This document shows, one piece after another, positions 1 through 10,236 of a stretch of DNA of 64,000 nucleotides. The notes beneath the pieces are model-generated. The model searched no databases. It saw only the letters and a program-made list of their open reading frames with translations, and was not told the origin of the DNA. The position numbers and the translations under genes are program-made. The DNA comes from Channallabes apus. Its lineage: Eukaryota > Chordata > Actinopteri > Siluriformes > Clariidae. The DNA is taken from assembly GCA_030522415.1 (NCBI GenBank), contig CM060121.1, positions 5,608,476 to 5,672,475 on the forward strand. Direction: 5' to 3'. How positions within the stretch are numbered: position 1 is the first letter of the stretch; each line of letters starts with the position of its first letter.

Positions 1-1033
1 AGGGTTTGGACTGTGAGCTGTAAGAACAGACTGTTAAACACAGCAAAATGCAAAATGCTGTTTCTGCATTTTCAGTGACATAAGCTGTTAAATCTTCATC
101 CCAATAAACCAGGGGTCCTGAATTAAAATGTAAGAGGTCAATAAAATTTTCTTCAATCTGAGGTATGACTTTCATGTTTATGTTACGATTCAGATCTCTA
201 CTACTGTATATACAGTATGCTGTTTTTCCCAGTCTAAAGAAAAAGTAGATTTAAAAATCTAATGTCAGTTTAAAAATTTTATACCATTTCTATTTTTTGT
301 TGTCAATTTTCAGAAACTATGTTAAACATGTGGACAATTTGAACATTGATGGCTTTGCATATCTGTATATGCTGTATAAAATATAAACAACAATCTTGTG
401 TGTGTGAACATTAGGCAGCACTAGAGACGAGAGCATGTCACTCCATTCATAAGGCCAAAGAAGAGACAAGGACAAAGGCACAGACCCAGCCAAAGTCAAT
501 GTCAGAAGTAAGCAACACACCTCTTCGAGCAGTCTCAGGTTAAATGTTTTATTTTTTTTAAAGGCACAAAAAATTAAACATGCCCAGAAAAAGGAATAAT
601 TCGTTATCATTAAAGTGTTATTTGTATTTTTGAGAGCCCGGTTTGTTCTCAAGGAGACAACGGAGCTCTGTTAGTTTTGAGTTTTCAGTTTTCTCTAGTT
701 TCTTTTGAGTTTCCAATTAATAAACCAATTAATAAAGGTCTTGCCCTGCATGTCGGAAGCACTCTCACATACTCCTATTTCACTGACCTCCCCGAAATCC
801 TGCATAAGGGCTCTTATGAACATTATTACATTTTGTGATGCAGTTGCCAAACCCACACCACTTAACACTAACACTTTAAAGTTAATTATTTTTCTTCATT
901 ATTATGTCCAGAAGTGAGAAAATTCACCTACAGTAATTCCGTAGGTTGTAAGGTGGGGATTAGTTAATAAATGTAATATGCATATTATTTAAAAACAGAA
1001 CTGTGTTGTGATATTTAAATAATAAGCTCATGT
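1..1033. other. V-cluster spacer without a gene
   Basis: I see no supportable gene here; the short ORFs lack any recognisable motif. The stretch at about 641-835 is clearly related to 22497-22700 (both hold the run aaggtcttgcc and similar surroundings), so part of this spacer belongs to an older duplicated block that also lies downstream of the 22.8 kb V gene. Confidence 0.6.
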
Positions 1034-1195
1034 AGTTTATGTAGCCCTGCAGGTTGTTGTGTCAGTGTGGATAACGAGCGCAGTAAGACACAGCTGTGTG
1101 TTCAGTCTGCATATTTTGTCCTTGTCATGGTGTTACAGTACATGAAGTGTCTCAAGGGACAACAAATTTGTTTTTAAGTGAATCTTTCTTATATA
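1034..1195 (-). pseudogene. IGHV pseudogene fragment (group C), FR3 end only
   Basis: On the minus strand this reads as the last part of framework 3 and the conserved Tyr-Tyr-Cys region of a heavy-chain V exon. It aligns base by base with the 52.2 kb gene (shared stretch aatctttctta and neighbours). A CACACTG heptamer lies at 1063-1069 and a poor nonamer at 1034-1042, only about 20 bp apart. Everything 5' of the middle of FR3 is gone: at 1195 the V sequence stops and a Tc1/mariner-like repeat begins. Not functional: no leader, CDR1 or CDR2. The homology is visible directly; the cause, insertion or deletion by the repeat, is inferred. Confidence 0.8.
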
Positions 1196-1876
1196 CAGCG
1201 GAACCTTGGATTACGAGCATAATTTGTTCCAGAAGTGTGTTCGTATATCAAAACACTCCTAAATCAAAGTGAATTTCCCTATTAGAAATAATGAAAACTC
1301 AGATTATTCATTCCACAACCCAAAAGAATAAATATATAAAAAGAAGTAATGCAAAATATAAAGTAAAAATGAAACAAATTAACCTTAACTTAATTTTTTT
1401 TAAATAAATCTCAACAGATGTGTACGTGTTTGTGTTTGTGCGCGCATGCGCTGTGTATGTGTTTGTGCGCACACGTGCTATTTGTGCGTGTGTGTGAAGC
1501 TGAAGTAAGGCGAGAGGAGGAATGACTCCCTCCCCCCTCACTTCTATCGTCTTACACCCCTTCCTCCCTTCTTGCTCTTCCTCTTCTCTTATTTGAGGGG
1601 GCTACTGTGTGGGACACCTTTCACACACACACACACACTAATGGAAACATTGCTTCATCAGGAAACTTAAGAAGAAACCTCTTTAATGACACTCAAGAGT
1701 GAGCGCACACTAACGCAATCACTGCTGTAAAGTAAAAATAAATTAAATTAACCTGAACTTTACCTTTGAAAAGAATCAGGTGAGAAGGTGAGAGGAGGAG
1801 ACAAGTGGCAGGCTATCCAATTGACACGCGTACACACACATGAATGGAATCAGTGTAGTCTGTATGATTACAATAA
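1196..1876 (+). mobile_element. Tc1/mariner-like short repeat copy 1
   Basis: Starts at a TA with CAGCGGAACCTTGGATTACG, the left end of a repeat family seen at least six times in the window (11459, 12925, 54770, 59112 and others). The interior holds TG/CA-rich low-complexity sequence and no transposase. The right limit is placed where the V-unit flank (tgttattaataggttatgatc) resumes. TA targets and the end sequence suggest a non-autonomous Tc1/mariner-type element; the superfamily is inferred. Confidence 0.6.
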
Positions 1877-2200
1877 TCCTGTTATTAATAGGTTATGATC
1901 ACTGATGTCAACATAAAACAGTAAATGGTTTTTGGTTGCCAGTTATTTAGTATTGTTGATGGAAAAGTATACAGCAGTTAGATATTTTTTTCCTGCCCAT
2001 TAACATACTGTAGGTGGTCCATGGGTGACTCTGTAAGAGTGATGGTAAACCTGGTTAAACTACATTCATATAAACCAAACACTTTGCACAGATAACTGGA
2101 AACTGAGTTTAAACATATGTTCTGATAAATGTTTGTGTCCTAGAATTGTGTGGTGTCCATCATGGTCTTTCAGTGTATATACACTAAATTTAGTATTATT
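1877..2200. repeat. Duplicated 3' flank of a group A V gene
   Basis: Contains the run ggtggtccatgggtgactct found again near 48000 and 60860 and, slightly changed, near 35490 and 31170. It marks the 3' side of the duplicated group A unit. No gene seen. Confidence 0.75.
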
Positions 2201-2352
2201 TACACTACTAAGTTTGGGGTCACTTGCAAATTTCTTTGCATTTGCAAAACTATAAAATAACACATATGGAATTAGGTAATTACGTAACAACAAGAAAAAC
2301 ACCAGTTAGTTGTTACTTTAAGACACAGAGGTCGGCCTTTCTGTAATAGTTC

Positions 2353-2649
2353 TTGCAAGAACAGTATTGTCAAGTGCATTTGCAAAATCCGTCAAGCACC
2401 ATAATGAAACTGTCTCTCATGAAGGCCGTCCCAGGAGGACGAGACCAAAACCTACCTCTGCTGCAGACGAGAAGTTCATTTAGAGTTATCAGCCTGAAAA
2501 ATTACCAATTAACAGCACCTCAGATTAGAGGCGTTATGAAGTCTTTACAGAGCAGAAGTAGCAGAAACATCTCAATATCAACTGTTCAAAGGAGATTCAT
2601 GCAGTTTTTGGATGCCTTCAGCATTCGTTTACAATGTAGAAAGAAATAA
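2353..2649 (+). pseudogene. Tc1 transposase N-terminal fragment
   Basis: About 98 codons open. The part TAPQIRGVMKSL and STVQRRFM resembles the paired helix-turn-helix DNA-binding region of Tc1 transposases, preceded by a proline- and arginine-rich linker. The catalytic DDE domain is absent and the frame ends at a stop next to the element terminus. A near-identical piece is encoded on the minus strand at 41716-41991. It cannot act as a transposase; a DNA-binding or repressor peptide is conceivable but unsupported. Confidence 0.7.
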
Positions 2650-2685
2650 AAATCAGGAACCATTGTGGAGTTAGAAAGTGACCCC

Positions 2686-4085
2686 TGTCATGATCCTTGG
2701 GTGTGTGTCGGCGTGTGCGTGGCATAAGTGCAGGAGGCGAGCTGGTGGTTCAATAATAGCGTTTCTTCGAGTAAAACATACGTAAACAAAACATACTGTA
2801 AGCTCTCTCTGAGAGTACCTACTGTAGTAGTCTACTATACTCAAATAAACCAACACAAACCTTACGACAACTAATGCAACACAAAGTCTTCAAATTAAAC
2901 TGGGCCCGGTTTCTCGAAAGCTTCTTATCGCTGAGTAGTTCTTAAGTTGTACCTTAACCTCTCTCTTAACTTTATGGTGCATTTCCCGAAACGTTCTTTC
3001 GCTAACTATCTCTTAGCTAAGTCACACGTTCGTAAGGTTGGTCTGGACCAACCTTAACTCATACTTAGCGTAGTTTCAGCTCAAGACGCTAGTCGCCGCC
3101 ACTGAGCAGCAGTCTTTATAAATCAGCGGTGTATGCAAACACATTATGGCACGTTATCAAAGTCATATTAATGATGGAATATACTGTAGACCTGTTTAAG
3201 AATTTTATTTTATTTGATATCAGAACTAATAGAGTGACTTTTAATTAGCCTATTTCATAATGTGACTAACGCATTAAAATTGCCAATCACTATTAATATT
3301 AAACAGGTGGCGAACAATTAGGCAGCAAGCGTGTTGTTGTGTTAAACTGAAGACGGCGCGGACCGTGGAGCCGTGTGGGTCATGTACATTTTTCCTTTAG
3401 ACAAAACTTCAGCCCTTTTCATATTTTCCCCGTGGTCGTTATTAAAAAATATTTAGATATAAGTTTTGCCTTCCAAGGCAACAGATTATGGAGCTTCTTG
3501 AGCTGCTCAGACCTGCGCGTGCCAGACCAACGCCTCGTACTTACACTCCCCATCCCGATGTCCAGCTGCTCGCTGCTTTTTGTTTAAAATATGTTTCATT
3601 GATCATTAGCCATTATCCATGACTTTATGGGTTTTTCTTTTGACACGTTTTATTTTTATGAAAATTGATTTAGTTAAATGAGAAAATAACCTTGGGAGTT
3701 TCAGACAGCGCATCCATTCATTCATGTCAGCTAATTCAGGACCTTCACTGTAGACAGCGCCACGTAACATCGGACGTAAGAGGCAGCGACTTAAGAAGAC
3801 TCCTAAGAGACAGTTCGAGAAATACTCTTAGAAAAGTTATCACTTAACGTAAGATATATCTTAAGAGTCTACTTAGCGCGCGAATAGTGTGCGTTATCGA
3901 GAAACCGGGCCCTGGCTATTTATAATCAAGAACTTAATTACCTTCCTCGGTTCAGGTGCTGGCATACGTCACCTGACCGAGGTGTAGTCTGGGAACTGAA
4001 GTTTTACCATTTAACCAGAACAGAAAACAAACTATAACAGAAAGTCTTTGAGCGATTTGGCGCCCTCTTGGGGTTAACCCTTACA
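2686..4085 (-). mobile_element. Solo LTR (minus strand) split by a DNA element
   Basis: In plus orientation it begins TGTCATGATCC and ends GGTTAACCCTTACA, so the minus strand reads TGTAAGGG...CATGACA. Both sides carry the 5-bp duplication ACCCC (2681-2685 and 4086-4090). It is related to the solo LTR at 36868-37194: both have the GGTTAACCCC start, the GGCGCCAAA motif, the ACCTGAACCGAGG block and TATAAATAGCC. Without the 1011-bp insertion at 2902-3912 it would be 389 bp. No internal retroelement genes remain. Confidence 0.85.
2902..3912. mobile_element. Palindrome-ended non-autonomous DNA element inside the LTR
   Basis: The ends are inverted: GGGCCCGGTTTCTCGAAAG at the left and its near complement ending CGAGAAACCGGGCCC at the right. 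The 1011-bp interior has no transposase; further inward the arms stay related (ttcttaag/cttaagaa-rich). The end style recalls PIF/Harbinger ISL2EU-type elements, but I could not define a clean target duplication, so the superfamily is a guess. It inserted after the LTR. Confidence 0.7.
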
Positions 4086-4111
4086 ACCCCAAACTTTTGA
4101 ACGGTAGTGTA

Positions 4112-4388
4112 TATTTTGTTTTATTTTACACTATAATAGGCTATAGCCTTGAGCTGAATTGCCTGCTTTAGCTGTGATTTTTTTCTTCATTCAAAATAGC
4201 TAAGGCAAAGGTTAGATTTACCAACTAAAGTAAAAACAACAATTATCTGTCATAATATTGTTTCGATAAGATTGTTGGTTTAAAATCTACACTACAAAAC
4301 ACTACAAAACACTAATGAGTTGAAGCTCTTATTTTTTTGTTGGATGTGGATAAGCAAGTGATGTGTTTTGTATGTACACTGTATGAGG
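4112..4388. repeat. Duplicated 3' flank of a group A V gene
   Basis: Continues the flank interrupted at 2201; the same sequence (actataataggctatagcc and following) precedes the RSS of the V genes at 32.0, 36.0, 38.7, 48.5 and 61.3 kb. Confidence 0.75.
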
Positions 4389-4427
4389 TGTTTTTGTACA
4401 GGGATGTTGTTGATCTGTCTCACTGTG
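4389..4427 (-). promoter_or_regulatory. 23-RSS of the 4.4 kb V gene
   Basis: Minus strand reads CACAGTG (4421-4427), a 23-bp spacer, then ACAAAAACA (4389-4397). Consensus heptamer; nonamer one base off. Confidence 0.92.
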
Positions 4428-4855
4428 GTATTCCCGAGCGCAGTAATACACAGCTGTGTCTTCAATCTGCATGTTCGGTCCTGTTAATGTTACTGTGCTG
4501 CTGGACGTGTCTATGGACATCTGAAACCTGCTTTTCAGTTTCTCACTGTAGTAAGTGCTACCACTACCACCAGATATCTCTCCGATCCACTCTAGAGCTT
4601 TTCCTGCAGGTTGTCGTATCCAGTGTGTCCAGTAGCTGCTAAATGAATATCCAGACACTTTACAGGTCAGAGTCAGTGACTGACCAGGGGTTACTATAGT
4701 GGATCCAGGCTGGGTCAGCTCAACACAGTGAACACCTGTTAAACAAAAATTATTTTAATGTCGGAAATGCAAAAAGCTTTAAGTAATCAAAATAAATGGA
4801 AACACTTACAGTGTACGGCTGCGAGCAGCAGCAGTGAAAAGGATACAGAGATCAT
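4428..4855 (-). CDS. IGHV gene, group A, intact
   Basis: Encodes a heavy-chain variable domain segment that joins D and J by V(D)J recombination for the B-cell receptor. The leader exon is complement(4810..4855), starting MISVSFSLLLLAAVH, with a GTAAGT donor and a phase-1 intron. The V exon is complement(4428..4735) after an AACAG acceptor. FR1 begins VELTQPGS; CDR1 is around SSYWTH; FR2 is WIRQPAGKALEWIG; CDR2 is EISGGSGSTYY; FR3 ends EDTAVYYC, followed by AREY. Both disulfide cysteines and the core Trp are present. Unlike its relatives it has TGPNMQIED in FR3 (Pro and Ile where sisters have Gln and Thr). RSS and octamer are intact, so it looks usable. Confidence 0.92.
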
Positions 4856-4902
4856 GGTGTGTGTTAAGCAAAATAAGTAAAAGCGTTTGGTCTTCATTCC
4901 TT

Positions 4903-4931
4903 AAATATATAAAAGGGAAGGATATTTGCAT
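4903..4931 (-). promoter_or_regulatory. V promoter: octamer and TATA-like site (4.4 kb gene)
   Basis: The octamer ATGCAAAT lies at 4924-4931 on the minus strand, about 70 bp before the leader ATG, with an A/T-rich TATA-like run at 4903-4914 between them. This is the usual Ig V promoter plan (Oct-1/Oct-2 binding). Confidence 0.85.
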
Positions 4932-5920
4932 AGAGACACCCCTTATCTGAGGTCCAATTTCCCCTTTATTCCATAAGAGAGAACCTCCTAATGTATTTTA
5001 AAGGATTTAATTGTGTTTAAAATAAGAACTTGGTCTTGTTTTCAGTTGGTTTAATAGTCAGAAAATACATAAAAATATAAGTATTTTGTCAGAGTAAAAA
5101 GTCCATAACAAACATAACATAAGTTACACAAGCAGAATAACCATCATAAGTAACAACAATAATATTTAAATCTACAGTAAGTGATATATAAATATAGATT
5201 AGACTGAAACAAACATTTAACAATTGTAACCAAATAATGCAGGAGAGATTTTTAAGCTACAAGATTTTTTTTTTATTAAAAAATAAACATCTATCACTTA
5301 TCTAGAGCGACTTTCAAAAAGTGCTTTAAAATTTAGATACCTACACTGGGTTAACTAGGTTAATAACTAAGTGCCATTAGATTAAATGTTTTTAATTTAC
5401 ATTTTAATATTTACATTTATCTTCATTTACCCAAAATGGGTCAAAAGTTACCCATATATGAGCTCCTTTTAAAGCATGTGCATTCAGATTTCTTCAGAAA
5501 CAGCTAACATATAAAAGTAGGCAATATAATATATATAAATTCACCCACTCATAACTGGTAAACGTATGGAAGACCATTTTCACCAGTAGAAGACAAAATA
5601 AGAGGAGTTAAGGATGCTATAATGGGGTGGGGGATATTAAAAATGATATAATTAAAAAGGAAAATTTTGGAAAATATTAAAGAATCTGGGGGGGGGGGGA
5701 AGTATTTCTGGAAGTTTTGTAAATTGAGAGGATTTTTCATGAAGAAAATTGAATTTCAAATGAATTGTTTATGTTTATCTCAATTTACCCAAAATTAACT
5801 CCTCAATACACAATGAGCTCCATCTTTTCTCAGTATGTACAGTTGCATGAAATGTTCACAACTTCACTGAAATAGTTATATATAAATTGATATAGATTGA
5901 CATATTTATATACAGTACAC
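4932..5920. repeat. Duplicated 5' flank of a group A V gene
   Basis: Shares long stretches with 36529-37600, 39181-39460, 49038-49760 and 61844-62160 (for example aaaaagtccataacaaacat and taactggtaaaggtatggaa). It holds no gene. A short piece near 5290 resembles a common fish repeat tail (atctagagcgactt). Confidence 0.75.
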
Positions 5921-5925
5921 ACACA

Positions 5926-5958
<33 letters not shown>

Positions 5959-6870
5959 CAAACCAGTAATCACTGGTTTATTCCATTTACACCATTTACT
6001 GTATGACCATATTTAAACATTATCCCTCCACCCTGAAAACTTTCCAATATCAGGGAAATTAAAATGATAGTTTTACAAAATACTGCATTTCCAATATCCT
6101 GATGCATAAAAATAAACATAAAAATAAAACATATTATGCTTAACTTTTAATTATATAAATCATTGCAATGTGAGCCAAACTGCTCAAAACACCACAAATA
6201 CAGTACAGTATAGAGGGAATTTAACATGACAGTGTTTAGTCATTCACGATAGAGCTAAACACATTATACAGTTGCAGAAAATGTGGTAACATGTTCAAGT
6301 GTGTCTTAATAAGTATGTTTAATATATAATTTTTTAAAATATAGATAGGTATTGAGGAAATGTGTATTTTAAGTGGAACACAAGTTTAAAGGAAAAACTT
6401 TCTATCTGACTGTTACAAAGCAATAACATTGGAGATTGTTTTAAAATAATGCTAAATAAAACTTTACCATATCAATTATACTTTTTCAAACCTGTCCATG
6501 ACACAGGTCCCTCTGAAAGTTACTATAGAAATGATATGTGATATAAATTACAGCCCCCAAAACTACTGTCTAATCAGATTATTGAATTCAGCAGTGCTGT
6601 GGAGTAATGCAGTGTAAACACCAACTGATTTACAGTAAATCACATAGTTTTGTTTGGTCTCAATATATACTGTATACAGTATATAAAAAACTGAAGTAAG
6701 TCTTACTCGCAATAAACACTCCTCACATGGTGCTAAAATACAAAGTAACAAAGTAGGAGTATTTATATCATCACTGTATTATTGCATATTAAATCTAATA
6801 CACTTATGAAGAAAAGGTGCAAGTTTTTTTTTTTTTTTTTTGGAAATGACATCTAAGTATATACTGTAAG
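5921..6870. repeat. Second duplicated spacer block (copy 1)
   Basis: Starts with a CA microsatellite (5921-5958) followed by accagtaatcactggtttat. The same order recurs at about 40060-41040 and 50855-51350. No gene seen. The block ends at a V relic (6871) in all three copies. Confidence 0.75.
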
Positions 6871-6945
6871 TATCAATGTGGGGACAGAGTTGTGTCTTTT
6901 GTCTGCAGATTCTGTCCTCTCAGATTCGCTGTGCTGTGTTAATTG
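6871..6945 (-). pseudogene. IGHV relic matching the 51.4 kb pseudogene
   Basis: The stretch ttgtgtcttttgtctgcagat matches the FR3 end of the pseudogene at 51356-51630. The conserved Cys region and all of the 5' part are missing. Very degenerate. Confidence 0.6.
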
Positions 6946-7084
6946 ATTTGCTACAGTAATGTGAAATTCTGTTTTATTCCTCTAAAACTTCCACCTCTTC
7001 GTCACTCATCATCTGCTTTATTTCTCAAATATATCTTAGATCTTAAATATATTCTGCCTAGCAGGTGCAGGTGAAGCAGGCATG

Positions 7085-7122
7085 TGTTTTTGTACTGGTG
7101 TCTAAGCAGAAGTATCACTGTG
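7085..7122 (-). promoter_or_regulatory. RSS of the 7.1 kb V gene, 22-bp spacer
   Basis: Minus strand CACAGTG (7116-7122), a 22-bp spacer, ACAAAAACA (7085-7093). Confidence 0.87.
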
Positions 7123-7563
7123 TGTGTCTGGCGCAGTAATACACTGCAGTGTCTTCTGTCCTCACGCTGCTCATGTGCAGATACACCTGCATCTTACTGT
7201 TGTCTCTGGAGACGGTGAAGCGACCGTTAACTGCACTGGAGTAACGCTTGTTATTACTATCATAGATAGTTGCAACAAATTCCAGGCCTTTTCCAGGAGC
7301 CTGTCTGTTCCAAGCCATCCAGTAGTCACCAAAGTTAAATCCAGATGCTGTGCAGGTCAGAGTATGAGACTGACCAGGTTTAATAATCACTGGATCAGAC
7401 TCGATCAGTGTCTGACTGCAGGAATCTGAAATATGAGAATATACAAAGATAGGTGTTAAAGAAAATAGAGAGTAACATTTAGTTTAATATGTAACAAAAA
7501 TGTATACTGACATTGAATGAACATTGTTAGAGCAAAGTAAGTCAAAACTCTGTCTAGTCCCAT
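7123..7563 (-). CDS. IGHV gene, group D, intact
   Basis: Heavy-chain V segment of a different family from its neighbours. The leader exon is complement(7512..7563), 52 nt, starting [17 protein letters not shown], with a GTCAGT donor. The V exon is complement(7123..7425) after TTTCAG. FR1 contains CTASGF, CDR1 is [10 protein letters not shown]2 is [17 protein letters not shown]2 is [10 protein letters not shown], and FR3 ends [15 protein letters not shown]. The FR2 Val/Ile after Trp is Asn, an unusual polar residue at the VH/VL face. Otherwise intact, with cysteines, RSS and octamer present. Relics of the same group lie near 24.7 and 41.5 kb. Confidence 0.9.
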
Positions 7564-7674
7564 CTTAAAGAATTAAAATGATTACTGTTGCTGTACATGA
7601 ACACAAACTGCTGGTACTATACAGTATGTGGTTGAGCTGAAGGTTTCAGCATAAATGGTTCAAACACAGGGTTT

Positions 7675-7682
7675 ATTTGCAT
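7675..7682 (-). promoter_or_regulatory. Octamer of the 7.1 kb V gene
   Basis: ATGCAAAT on the minus strand, about 112 bp before the leader ATG. Confidence 0.8.
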
Positions 7683-8537
7683 GACACGCCCACTAGAGAT
7701 GTACAAAGATTCACATAGGATTAGCCATACAAACAATCAGCATAGTGTAATTTTTACACTTATTAACTGTTATGTTTTGTCTTCATCTGCTACCATTCCC
7801 TAATCATCCTGCTGTCTTAATTACTCTGTGATACACAAATACCTGAGCTTTCCTGATTTATGTTACTGCAAATTTTAGAGACAATCTTTCACAATGACAG
7901 TTATGTGCATATAAATATATAATAAGTTAGGACAGTTATATTAATTAATATTAAGTTACTTATATTAATATTTATGGAGATCACAGCAAGTGGAGAGAGG
8001 GAAGCTGAACATGTTCATATAAACTGAGAAGGATTTCTTAACAAAGACTGACCTCTAGGGGCTTTAAAAAATCATTATCCTTATACTCTATTAAAACTTC
8101 ATCTTAAATTGTGAAATTTGTATACTTTGCAGATTTCATTAGTTTAACAGAAAATGTGTAAACTTGCTTAACCAACTCGCTGAGTGTGTGGAGTTTCCAT
8201 TACTGATACCAACATCCACTTTACACAACTCAGATTCAAAAAAATAATGGATTAACTGTACAGTATATTCACCTCAGGACAACATAATTTACTCCTGATG
8301 CCAAAGATGAAATATTATGTAAATGGCTTTTGATATTTAAATTACAGAGAGGGTTTTATCCTGCTAGTACATTTATTACCAGGTGTTGGGACATGTGTAT
8401 TGCAGAGGGACGTGAATGAACAGAGTGTTTTTTCATGTTTTTTCAAACAACAAGATTGCTAGTCCTTTTACTGACTGTCTTTTACACTTGGATCATAGGT
8501 GCATTGAACAGTACCATCTAAATAATTAAAAAAATAT
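7683..8537. other. Spacer without a recognised feature
   Basis: A/T-rich sequence with no gene, RSS or clear repeat that I can name. Confidence 0.5.
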
Positions 8538-8547
8538 ATTTAACATT

Positions 8548-8914
8548 GGCGGCGTGGTGGTGTAGTGGTTAGCACTGTCGCCTTGCACCTCCAGGGGTCT
8601 GGGTTCGATTCCCGCCTCCTGTGTGATTCCTGTGTGCATGGAGTTTGCATGTTCTCCCCGTGCTTGGTGGGTTTCCTCCGGGTACTCCGGTTTCCTCCCA
8701 CAGTTCAAAGATATGCAGGTTAGACTAATTGGCGTTCCCAAATTGCCCGTAGTGTGTGATTGGGTGTGTGAGTGTGTGTATGTGTGTGGATGGATTGGCA
8801 CCCTGTCCAGGGTGTACCCCGCCTAGTGCCCGAAGTCTCCTGGGATAGGCTCCAGGTCCCCCGCGACCCTGAACACAGGATTAAGCGGTATAGAAAATGA
8901 ATGAATGAATGAAT
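8548..8914 (+). mobile_element. tRNA-related SINE-like retroposon, full length
   Basis: Begins GGCGGCGTGGTGGTGTAGTG. It has A-box-like TAGTGGTTAGC and B-box GGTTCGATTCC sequences, a conserved body (ggtttcctccgggtactccg) and a (GAAT)n tail. A perfect 10-bp target duplication ATTTAACATT flanks it (8538-8547 and 8915-8924). RNA polymerase III promoter boxes, a repeat tail and a long duplication are the marks of a SINE moved by LINE machinery. No protein is encoded; reading frames across it are accidental. Confidence 0.88.
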
Positions 8915-9307
8915 ATTTAACATTAGCTGTGTATTTAGTCACAAATTTGGTGAAAATTATTGTATTAACCACTGTAACTTCCCTTATAATTACTTAACCT
9001 GGTGACCGGCATTTTTCATGTGCACATTTCCTATTTGTCAGCCACAATCCCATATACTGTAGTGCTTTGCATGTTTGATTTAGCTTCCAACTCATCCCAG
9101 TCACACACAGGAATAGAACACTGCAAAAAAAAAATTTAAAAAGAGAAAATATACTGCACACCCAAGGAAGATGCTTTGCCATTCTGGGTCACCAAACATT
9201 TGGATAGAGACACTTTTTATATGAGATTACTGTATATGAGATATGTTTTGTGAATATCAGTTAGAGAAATATGCCACAGAAGTTCACAAGACACTATAGT
9301 TGAGAGT

Positions 9308-9681
9308 TCATTCATTCATCTTCTATACCGCTTAATCCTGTATTCAGGGTCGCGGGGGACCTGGAGCCTATCCCAGGAGACTTCGGGCACTAGGCGGGGT
9401 ACACCCTGGACAGGGTGCCAATCCATCGCAGGGCACACACACATACACACACTCACACACCCAATCACACACTACGGGCAATTTAGGAACGCCAATTAGC
9501 CTAATCTGCATATCTTTGGACTGTGGGAGGAAACCGGAGTACCCGGAGGAAACCCACCAAGCACGGGGAGAACATGCAAACTCCATGCACACAGAGACAG
9601 GAATCGAGCCTGGCCGGGGAATCGAACCCAGACCCTGGAGGTGCAAGGCGACAGTGCTAACCACTACACCACCGCGCCGCC
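9308..9681 (-). mobile_element. SINE-like retroposon, full length, minus strand
   Basis: Same family as 8548-8914 in opposite orientation, about 390 bp away. The (GAAT)n tail is at the left and the GGCGGC head at the right. The flanking duplication is TAGTTGAGAGT(T) (9297-9307 and 9682-9692), 11-12 bp. Together with its neighbour it forms an inverted pair. Confidence 0.88.
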
Positions 9682-9693
9682 TAGTTGAGAGTT

Positions 9694-10180
9694 ACAGAGT
9701 TTAAATATTTTTTATTCTACAGTAATTATTTTTTATTCTACTAATTCATTTTTGGGCAGTTTGTAAAATGTATTTTTAGCTTTGGATTTGTTGAGCTCTA
9801 CATTTTTTTTTATTGCATAGCAATAGTGAGAACGGATGTGTTACATATATTTTAAAAAAGTTGCCATATTAAAAAAAATGCAATATTATTCATAAATCTA
9901 CTGATTATTGTTATTTTTCCATTACAATTGTTAGTTAAGTATTCTGTAAATAGAATTAATACATATTTCTTTGTTGTTGTTTCTTGTTTGCTTTTTTCCA
10001 TCTTTTTTTTTCTTCTCTTTAACAAATGTTGGGTAGCTAATCCGCAAAATAAATAAATAAAGGATTCAAATTGTGAATCATTTTGTAGATTTTAAAATGA
10101 CACAAACTACAGTTCCTATTAAAACTTAATTCCAAAATGTAAAATTTTGACTAAGACTGTTTATTAGTTACATTGAGAGG
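9694..10180. other. Spacer without a recognised feature
   Basis: A/T-rich with T-runs; no gene or repeat that I can support. Confidence 0.5.
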
Positions 10181-10197
10181 ATGCTAAAATGCCTCAA

Positions 10198-10236
10198 GGT
10201 TTTTGTAAGGGGAATCCACTGTTCTGTGTCACTGTG
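10198..10236 (-). promoter_or_regulatory. Consensus 23-RSS of the 10.2 kb V gene
   Basis: Minus strand CACAGTG (10230-10236), 23-bp spacer, ACAAAAACC (10198-10206). Both heptamer and nonamer match the consensus perfectly. Confidence 0.95.

Larger units (their letters stand above)
2203..4109 (+). mobile_element. Tc1-like deletion derivative with nested LTR
   Basis: The right end reads as the inverse of CACTACCGTTCAAAAGTTT followed by TA (4110-4111), and the left end is a partly deleted version next to TA at 2201-2202. Only an N-terminal transposase piece survives (2353-2649). A solo LTR (2686-4085) has jumped into its right half and itself carries a further insertion. A sister copy with the same internal deletion lies at 41662-47312, so this is a non-autonomous subfamily rather than random decay. 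Confidence 0.75.

Noticed and set aside
317..652. 111-codon minus-strand frame near the left edge
   Set aside because: Low-complexity hydrophobic translation of A/T-rich spacer with no motif or splice context.
8555..8620. Possible tRNA gene (TAGTGGTTAGC ... GGTTCGATTCC)
   Set aside because: A- and B-boxes belong to the SINE head; there is no foldable acceptor stem or normal anticodon arm, and the same head is found in several copies.
8526..9704. Frames with PEYPEETHQARGEHANSMHT on both strands
   Set aside because: They repeat wherever the GGCGGC-type SINE occurs and have no start or length in common; accidental translation of a retroposon.
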